Positions 57,921 through 64,000 of a DNA stretch of 64,000 nucleotides are shown here, piece after piece; the stretch's first letter is position 1; every line of letters starts with the position of its first letter. This DNA comes from Antarcticimicrobium sp. (GTDB lineage Bacteria; Pseudomonadota; Alphaproteobacteria; Rhodobacterales; Rhodobacteraceae), in the NCBI RefSeq assembly GCF_029212575.1, contig NZ_JARGPK010000061.1, forward strand, positions 18,972-82,971. The letters are read 5' to 3'. The translations under genes and the position numbers were made by a program. A model generated the notes under the pieces. The model had not been told where the DNA came from and ran no database searches. It was given only the letters and a program-made list of their open reading frames with translations.

Positions 57921-58029
57921 TCCCGATTCCGCCCCGAATTGTCGTTTTGGGAAAATTCCTGTCGCTGTGATGGCGGACGGGACCGGCGGAATGCGGGATG
58001 GGCTGTCTTACCAGCAAGGAGAGACAGCC

Positions 58030-59190
58030 ATGATCGCGAAGATGACCGACCTGTCCGATGTCCGGCGCCCGATCGACAAGGCCAACGGTCTGCCCAACGC
58101 GCATTACACCGACGAGACGGTCTTCGCCGAAGAGGGCCAGGCCCTGCTGGCGCGGCAATGGGCCGGACTGGCGGTAGCGGCGGAGGTTCCCGAGGTCGGT
58201 GACGCCAAGCCGATCAGCTTCCTCGGCATGCCGCTCTTGCTGTTGCGCGACCGCGCCGGGCAGGTGCGGGTGTTCCAGAACATCTGTCGCCACCGCGGCA
58301 TGATCCTGGTCTCCGAACCGCGCAGGATCGAGGGCGCGATCCGTTGTCCCTACCACTCCTGGTGCTATGACACCGACGGGCGGCTGGTCTCCACCCCGCA
58401 TGTGGGCGGACCGGGGCAGAACACCCACGAGGGGATCGACAAGAGCACCCTCGGCCTGGTCGAGGTGCGCAACCATGTCTGGCGCGACGTGGTCTGGATC
58501 AACATCAGCGGCGACGCCGCCCCCTTTGAAGAGGTGCACGCGGACCTGATCGCCCGCTGGGCCGAGTTCGACCAACCGCTTTATCACGGCGGGATGGACA
58601 GCGCGTTCGACCTGGAGGTGCACTGCAACTGGAAGCTCGCGGTCGAGAACTACTGCGAAAGCTACCACCTGCCCTGGGTCCATCCCGGCCTCAACAGCTA
58701 TTCCCGGCTGGAGGACCATTATCACATCGAGGCGCCGGATCGGTTCTCCGGGCAAGGCACCCGGGTCTATCGCCAGTTCACCAGCGCGGATGGCGGCAGG
58801 TTTCCCGATTTCGACGGTCTGTCCGAGGCATGGGACACCGCCGCAGAATACATCTCGGTCTTTCCAAATGTGCTGCTCGGTGTGCACCGCGACCATGCCT
58901 TCGCCATCCTGCTGCAACCGGCGGCCACCGACCGCACAGTGGAGCAGGTGCACCTCTACTACGCCACGCCTGAGACGGATGCAGACCTGCGCGCCGCCAA
59001 TGCCGCGCTATGGAAGACCGTGTTCGAAGAGGACATCTTCGTGGTCGAGGGGATGCAGGCCGGCCGCCGTGCGCCCGGCTTCGACGGCGGCCGCTTCTCA
59101 CCGGCGATGGACGGGCCAACCCACCTGTTTCACGATTGGGTGGCGGCGCGGATCGAGGCCCATCGCGGCACGGCACAGGCGGCAGAGTGA
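58030..59190 (+). CDS. Rieske [2Fe-2S] aromatic-ring-hydroxylating-type oxygenase alpha subunit
   Basis: NICRHRGMILVSEPRRIEGAIRCPYHSWCYDTDGRLVSTP Rieske motif; NYCESYHLPWVHPGLNSY mononuclear iron region. Confidence 0.92.
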   Translation: MIAKMTDLSDVRRPIDKANGLPNAHYTDETVFAEEGQALLARQWAGLAVAAEVPEVGDAKPISFLGMPLLLLRDRAGQVRVFQNICRHRGMILVSEPRRIEGAIRCPYHSWCYDTDGRLVSTPHVGGPGQNTHEGIDKSTLGLVEVRNHVWRDVVWINISGDAAPFEEVHADLIARWAEFDQPLYHGGMDSAFDLEVHCNWKLAVENYCESYHLPWVHPGLNSYSRLEDHYHIEAPDRFSGQGTRVYRQFTSADGGRFPDFDGLSEAWDTAAEYISVFPNVLLGVHRDHAFAILLQPAATDRTVEQVHLYYATPETDADLRAANAALWKTVFEEDIFVVEGMQAGRRAPGFDGGRFSPAMDGPTHLFHDWVAARIEAHRGTAQAAE

Positions 59191-59402
59191 GCGATCTCGA
59201 AAGCCGCCTTCTGGCAGCGCACGCGTGTGGCGACCGGGCAGCACTGGTCACGCTCTACAGTGCCGCGGCAGAGGACGCCGCAGAGGACGAGGCGCGGTAT
59301 TTCTACCTCACCCAAGCCTATGTCTATGCGCTGGAGGACGGCCACCCGCAGGCCCCCGCCCTGCGCGCGCGCCTCGTCGCGGCAGGACGGGAAAGCGCCT
59401 GA
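59187..59402 (+). CDS. Small hypothetical protein (71 aa) coupled to the Rieske oxygenase
   Basis: GTG start overlaps the oxygenase stop (gtga); VSDLESRLLAAHACGDRAALVTLYSAAAEDAAEDEARYFYLTQAYVYALEDGHPQAPALRARLVAAGRESA. Confidence 0.75.
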   Translation: MSDLESRLLAAHACGDRAALVTLYSAAAEDAAEDEARYFYLTQAYVYALEDGHPQAPALRARLVAAGRESA

Positions 59403-59411
59403 GCGCGGGTC

Positions 59412-60224
59412 TCAGGCCGTTTCCGGCTCCGTGCAGGGCACCGGGGCGCCTGCCTCCGCCTCGGCGATGCGGGCCTGCCGGTAGACATGCCAGGTTGCAT
59501 GCCCCAGCAGCGGCAGAACCGCCAACAGCCCCAGGAACAGCGGCACCATCGCGACAAAGGTCAGCACGGCGATGAAGATCGCCCAGCCCAGCATCGGCAC
59601 CGGGTTCTGCTGCACGTAGGAAAAGCTGGTGATCATCGCGGTGACAAAATCGATTTCGCGGTCGAGCAAAAGCGGCAGCGCCAGCACCGTGATCATGTAG
59701 AGCAGCAGCGCGAACAGCGCGCCCACCAGGGTGCCGAACCCCAGCATCTTGATGCCGTCGAAGGTGGCGAAGACCTCGAAGGACGAGGACACATTGGTCA
59801 TCGTCGACAGCCCCAGGAACAGGGCAAAGATCATGTGCCCGAGGAAGAACCAGAACAGGAACACCACCACGATGATCGCGCAGATCGAGGGCAACTGCCG
59901 CCGCCTCTGCTGCGCCACCACCCCCATGATCTCGCCCAGACGCCAGGACTCGCCATGCTCGATCCGGTGCGACACCTCGTAAAGGCCGACCGCCGCGAAC
60001 GGCCCGATCAGCGGAAACCCGATCGCCGCCAGCACCAGCCAGAAGGTGGTCTGGGTATACCAGGTGATCGCGATCATCGCCCACCCGCTGAGCACGTAAA
60101 AGCCGGCAAACACCAGTCCGCAGATCGGCGCGCGCCGAAAGTCGCGCCAGCCACAGGTCAGCGCCTGGCGCAGCATCGCCCCCGTCATCGGCCGCAGCGG
60201 CGGAACGCCGTGTTCCTTGTCCAT
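59412..60224 (-). CDS. DUF2189 family membrane protein
   Basis: [75 protein letters not shown]. Confidence 0.85.
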   Translation of the reverse strand: MDKEHGVPPLRPMTGAMLRQALTCGWRDFRRAPICGLVFAGFYVLSGWAMIAITWYTQTTFWLVLAAIGFPLIGPFAAVGLYEVSHRIEHGESWRLGEIMGVVAQQRRRQLPSICAIIVVVFLFWFFLGHMIFALFLGLSTMTNVSSSFEVFATFDGIKMLGFGTLVGALFALLLYMITVLALPLLLDREIDFVTAMITSFSYVQQNPVPMLGWAIFIAVLTFVAMVPLFLGLLAVLPLLGHATWHVYRQARIAEAEAGAPVPCTEPETA

Positions 60225-60254
60225 TCGTCTTTGTCCTCCCCCCTTTGGGTTCCG

Positions 60255-61664
60255 TTACATCGCCGGCGGGGCCCTTTGTGGCCATCCGGTCGCCTCGTGA
60301 TAGGCCGCGCCCAGCGCCAGCAGCCGCGCATCGCTGCCGCGGGGGCCAAAGATCTGCACCCCCATCGGCAGGCCCTGCGCCCCGAACCCCGCCGGCGCCG
60401 CAAGGCAGGGCAGCCCTGCCAGGCTGACCGGCACCATCGCCTCCATCCAACGATGATAAGTATCCATTTCGTGCCCGTCGATCTCCTGCGGCCAGGGCTG
60501 GTTCGCGTCAAAGGGCCAAACCTGCGCCGCCGGCAGAACCAGCGCGTCATACTCCTCGAACAGCGCGGCGGCCCGCCTGAACCAGTCCGAGCGCAGCACG
60601 CTGGCGCGATGCACCTCCATCGCGCTCAGGGCCAGACCGCACTCGGCCTCCCAGACGGCGCTGTCCTTGAGCTTGGCGCGCTGGTCGGGTTGCGCCATCG
60701 CCGTGGCCAGCCCGGCCGCCACCTTCCACGACCGCAGGGTCGTCCAGCTGTTCCAGATCGACTCGGCCGGGAACGGCGGTGTCAGCGGCTCCACCTGGCA
60801 GCCGATCTCCTCCAGCGCTGTCAGCGCGCCCTTGCAGCAGTCCAGAACACCCGCCTCCATCGGATAGGCGCCGCCCCAGTCGCCCAGCCACCCGATGCGC
60901 ATCCCCTTGGGATCGCAGGGCCGCAGCGGCGCGATCGGATCATGGCGTACCCCGTGCGGCTGGCGCGGATCGGGGCCGGCGATCACGTCAAGCAAAAGGG
61001 CGATGTCCTGCGGGCTGCGCGCCATCGGGCCCAGCGTCGAGATCTGGTGCAAAAAGGTATCGCCCTCGGGTTCGGAGGGCACAAGCCCCCAGCTTGGCCG
61101 GAACCCGTAGACATTGTTCCAGGCCGCCGGGTTGCGCAAGGAGCCCATCATGTCCGAGCCGTCTGCCAGCGCCACCATCCCGGTGGCCAGCGCCACCGCC
61201 GCCCCACCCGAAGAGCCGCCGCAGCTCAGCGCCGGATCATAGGGGTTCACCGTGGCGCCATAGACCGGGTTGAAGGTGTGCGATCCCAGCCCGAACTCGG
61301 GCACGTTGGTCTTGCCGATGAAGATCGCCCCGGCCGCCCGCATCCTCGCCGCGATCAGGTCGTCGGTCTTGGGCACGAAATCGGCCAGCAGCGGCGAACC
61401 CTGCGTCGCAGGAAGACCGGCCACATTGACCAGATCCTTGACCGCGATCGGCAACCCGTGAAGCGGGCCGCGCCGGGGGGCGGCATCGGCGGCGCGCGCG
61501 GCCGCCATCAGCGCATCGGCGTCCGGCATGGCGACGATGGCATTGACGGTTCCGTTGACCGCGACGACGCGGTCCAGCGTCGCCCGCATCAGCTCTTCCG
61601 CGGAAAGGCGTCGGGCAGAGAGATCGGCCAAGAGCGCGCCGGCGCTCTGTCGGGTCAGGGTCAT
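60255..61664 (-). CDS. Amidase (amidase signature family)
   Basis: GLPIAVKDLVNVAGLPATQGSPLL...NPYDPALSCGGSSGGAAVALATGMVALADGSDMMGSLRNPAAWNNVYGFRPSWG. Confidence 0.93.
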   Translation of the reverse strand: MTLTRQSAGALLADLSARRLSAEELMRATLDRVVAVNGTVNAIVAMPDADALMAAARAADAAPRRGPLHGLPIAVKDLVNVAGLPATQGSPLLADFVPKTDDLIAARMRAAGAIFIGKTNVPEFGLGSHTFNPVYGATVNPYDPALSCGGSSGGAAVALATGMVALADGSDMMGSLRNPAAWNNVYGFRPSWGLVPSEPEGDTFLHQISTLGPMARSPQDIALLLDVIAGPDPRQPHGVRHDPIAPLRPCDPKGMRIGWLGDWGGAYPMEAGVLDCCKGALTALEEIGCQVEPLTPPFPAESIWNSWTTLRSWKVAAGLATAMAQPDQRAKLKDSAVWEAECGLALSAMEVHRASVLRSDWFRRAAALFEEYDALVLPAAQVWPFDANQPWPQEIDGHEMDTYHRWMEAMVPVSLAGLPCLAAPAGFGAQGLPMGVQIFGPRGSDARLLALGAAYHEATGWPQRAPPAM

Positions 61665-61766
61665 TGGGGGCCTGTATGCAAGCTCGGGTTGACCCTAGCC
61701 TAGCCCCTCGACCTTCGGACGCAAACATATTGTTGCGACACATCTTTTCCCGGCGACGCCGGTGGT

Positions 61767-63134
61767 TCACACGAAATCGAAATCCCCCGCGCCCAGGCTT
61801 GTTCCCGCCGCGCCGAGCAACAGGATCGTGCCGCCGTCATGGATGATTTCCAGATCCCCGCCCTTGTCGGCGATGCTCAGCGTTGCGAACCCACCGTCGT
61901 GATCCGCGATCCGCAGCGTGTCGTCGGACTTGCTGTAATCCCTGACCCTGTCAGTACCCGCATCAGAGGCAAAGACAAAGGTGTCCTTGCCTTTCCCACC
62001 GATCAGCGTGTCGTCCCCCGCCGCTCCGGCCAGCACGTCATTGCCATTGCCGCCGTTCAGCAGGTTGTCCGCGTTGTCCCCGCTCAGCCGATCGTTCTTG
62101 CGACTGCCGATAAGGTTCTCGATATCGGTCTCCTGGAAAAACCCTTGGCCGGGCTTGTCCAGGTTGCCGTTCTTCGCCGCCGGGTTCTGCCAAGCGCCGT
62201 CACTGTCGAGGGTAAAGACGATCCCGGTCTTGAACTTGGCAAAGCTGATCGTGTCGCTCCCCGAGCCGCCGAGGATCGACAAGCCGTAGGATGGATCGGT
62301 CGGAGACAGGACAATGGTGTCGTCGCCCCCTCCCAGCCGAACCTGGCCGGCGCCGCCGCCGCCCACCTTGACGGTGTCGTTCCCGTCGCCGGTGGTGATC
62401 GCCCCGACCCAGCCGCCATCGGTGACCACCACGTCCTTGCCGTCTCCGGTCTTGACGGTCTCTGCCCCGCCGGCACCAATGGTGACCTTGTCATTGCCGG
62501 CGCCCGCACGGATGAATTCGACGTATCCTTTGCTGGTCTTGACGATATCCCGTCCGTCCCCGGTCGAGATCGACTCGACATATCCTGTGGTGGTCGTCAC
62601 CCGGTCATTGCCATCGTAGGACTGTACCTGCCCGGCGCCACCGGAGCCGATCTTGATCACGTCGCCGATCACTGTTCCCTCCGGGCCACCGGTACTGATA
62701 TGCTGAACATAGGCGTTTCCGGTCGTGACGATGTTCTCGTCCGCATAAAGATTTATGCTGTAGGTAGAGCCGTCCTGCTGATTGCCCAGCTTGACCTCGT
62801 GCTTCTCCCCGTCCCAGCCGAAGATATAGCGCGCCCGGGTCGAAATCAGCTCGACATCAGAATTGTACCCCAGTTCTAGAAAGTCGATGCGCCGCCCCGC
62901 CCCGTCGTCGAGGTCGGTCACCGTCGTCTTGTTCGATCCCGCCCCGTTGAAACGCAGGGTCTTTACCGTCCAGCCGTCACCGGTCAGATCGGCATTGGCG
63001 CGCAAGAGGTCGGTCCCGTCATGATATACACTGTAATAACCGATGAACTTGGAAAACCACTCCACATCCGATTGATCGGGCAATCGCGCGACGCCGGAAA
63101 CGCCGTCAAATGTCACATTGAGAACTTCAACCAT
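61767..63134 (-). CDS. RTX-like calcium-binding beta-roll protein, candidate type I secreted
   Basis: GNDVLAGAAGDDTLIGGKGKDTFVFASDAGTDRVRDYSKSDDTLRI; upstream 19-residue periodic repeats; C-terminus ...GAGDFDFV. Start set at MVEVLNVTFDG preceded by gggagaagga. Confidence 0.85.
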   Translation of the reverse strand: MVEVLNVTFDGVSGVARLPDQSDVEWFSKFIGYYSVYHDGTDLLRANADLTGDGWTVKTLRFNGAGSNKTTVTDLDDGAGRRIDFLELGYNSDVELISTRARYIFGWDGEKHEVKLGNQQDGSTYSINLYADENIVTTGNAYVQHISTGGPEGTVIGDVIKIGSGGAGQVQSYDGNDRVTTTTGYVESISTGDGRDIVKTSKGYVEFIRAGAGNDKVTIGAGGAETVKTGDGKDVVVTDGGWVGAITTGDGNDTVKVGGGGAGQVRLGGGDDTIVLSPTDPSYGLSILGGSGSDTISFAKFKTGIVFTLDSDGAWQNPAAKNGNLDKPGQGFFQETDIENLIGSRKNDRLSGDNADNLLNGGNGNDVLAGAAGDDTLIGGKGKDTFVFASDAGTDRVRDYSKSDDTLRIADHDGGFATLSIADKGGDLEIIHDGGTILLLGAAGTSLGAGDFDFV

Positions 63135-63315
63135 TTCCTTCTCCCGCAATGATAAAAGCACAAAAGTGGAATTTAATTACCACAATCACCTTATAATTGA
63201 AATCATATTTTCTTTTCTTGACGTGCACGACAACCATTGAACCAAGACGACAAGAAAAAACCGCTCCCGGAAGGGCGCGGCGCATCTGCCGTGGCCACAG
63301 AAACGTCTGGCGTTG

Positions 63316-64000
63316 TCAGCCGTCGTTCTGGGCGTCGGCGCGGCTCTTGCCGGAGGCGTTCATCGCCAGCGTCGCGGCCATGAATTCATCCAGATCGCCA
63401 TCCAGAACCCCCTTGGTGTCCGAGGTCTCGAACTCGGTGCGCAGGTCCTTGACCATCTGGTAGGGCTGCAGCACGTAGGACCGGATCTGGTTGCCCCAGC
63501 CGGCGCTGCCCTTGCTCTCGTGCGCCTCGTTGATCGCCGCGTTCCGCTTGTCCAGTTCCATCTGATAGAGCCGCGATTTCAACGCCTTCATGGCGATGTC
63601 GCGGTTCTGGTGCTGCGACTTCTCGGAACTGGTCACCACGATGCCGGTCGGATGGTGGGTGATCCGCACCGCCGAATCCGTGGTATTCACGTGCTGACCG
63701 CCCGCGCCGGACGAGCGATAGGTATCGATGCGGATATCGGCCGGGTTCACCTCGATTTCGATATTGTCGTCGACCACCGGATAGACCCAGACCGAGGCAA
63801 AGGAGGTCTCGCGCGTGCCCTTGCCAAAGGGCGAGATCCGCACCAACCGGTGCACGCCGCTTTCCGATTTCAGCCAGCCATAGGCATTCGGCCCCGAGAT
63901 CTTGTAGGCGCAGGACTTGATCCCGGCCTCGGAGCCCGCCTCTTCCGATTGCATCTCGACCTTGAAACCGCGCTTTTCGGCCCAGCGGATGTACATCCGC
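63316..64000 (-). CDS. prfB: Peptide chain release factor 2 (5' part outside window)
   Basis: [62 protein letters not shown] motif. Confidence 0.95.
   Translation of the reverse strand, partial: RMYIRWAEKRGFKVEMQSEEAGSEAGIKSCAYKISGPNAYGWLKSESGVHRLVRISPFGKGTRETSFASVWVYPVVDDNIEIEVNPADIRIDTYRSSGAGGQHVNTTDSAVRITHHPTGIVVTSSEKSQHQNRDIAMKALKSRLYQMELDKRNAAINEAHESKGSAGWGNQIRSYVLQPYQMVKDLRTEFETSDTKGVLDGDLDEFMAATLAMNASGKSRADAQNDG

Noticed and set aside
1-64000. CRISPR arrays, IS elements, prophage, full restriction or BGC loci
   Set aside because: Read for regularly spaced repeats, transposase motifs, phage structural genes, PKS/NRPS signatures; none recognised apart from the island edge at the left end.

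Overview
This 64 kb window looks like chromosomal DNA from a GC-rich alphaproteobacterium of Rhodobacteraceae/Roseobacter type; lineage is inferred from gene content and style, not from a search. Most of it is densely packed core metabolism: dsbB, Lrp-arginase-ornithine cyclodeaminase, cimA, cysS, B12-dependent RNR (nrdJ), pdxH, fabI, gpt, ppiD, trpE, dksA, MoxR/VWA, glnE, bpt, a TRAP transporter with a divergent HK/RR pair, ilv acetolactate synthase, a Rieske oxygenase, an amidase, an RTX-like protein and prfB (cut by the right edge). Two tRNAs are present (Leu-CAA, Pro-TGG). The only clear accessory island edge is at the far left, where AT-rich DNA abuts the 3' end of tRNA-Leu and carries an edge-truncated minus-strand ORF absent from the supplied track; it reads as a TIR-like domain followed by a helical/TPR-like region. 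Other notable signals are mostly regulatory: a Leu/Val/Ile leader peptide plus terminator (attenuator) before the ilv operon, a Cys-rich micro-ORF upstream of cysS, paired NrdR-like boxes and a structured element upstream of nrdJ, a long nrdJ 3' region with palindromes and a distal terminator, a compositional break inside cysS, a 17-C homopolymer, and a 19-residue periodic RTX-like repeat protein. No CRISPR array, IS element or complete prophage was seen.
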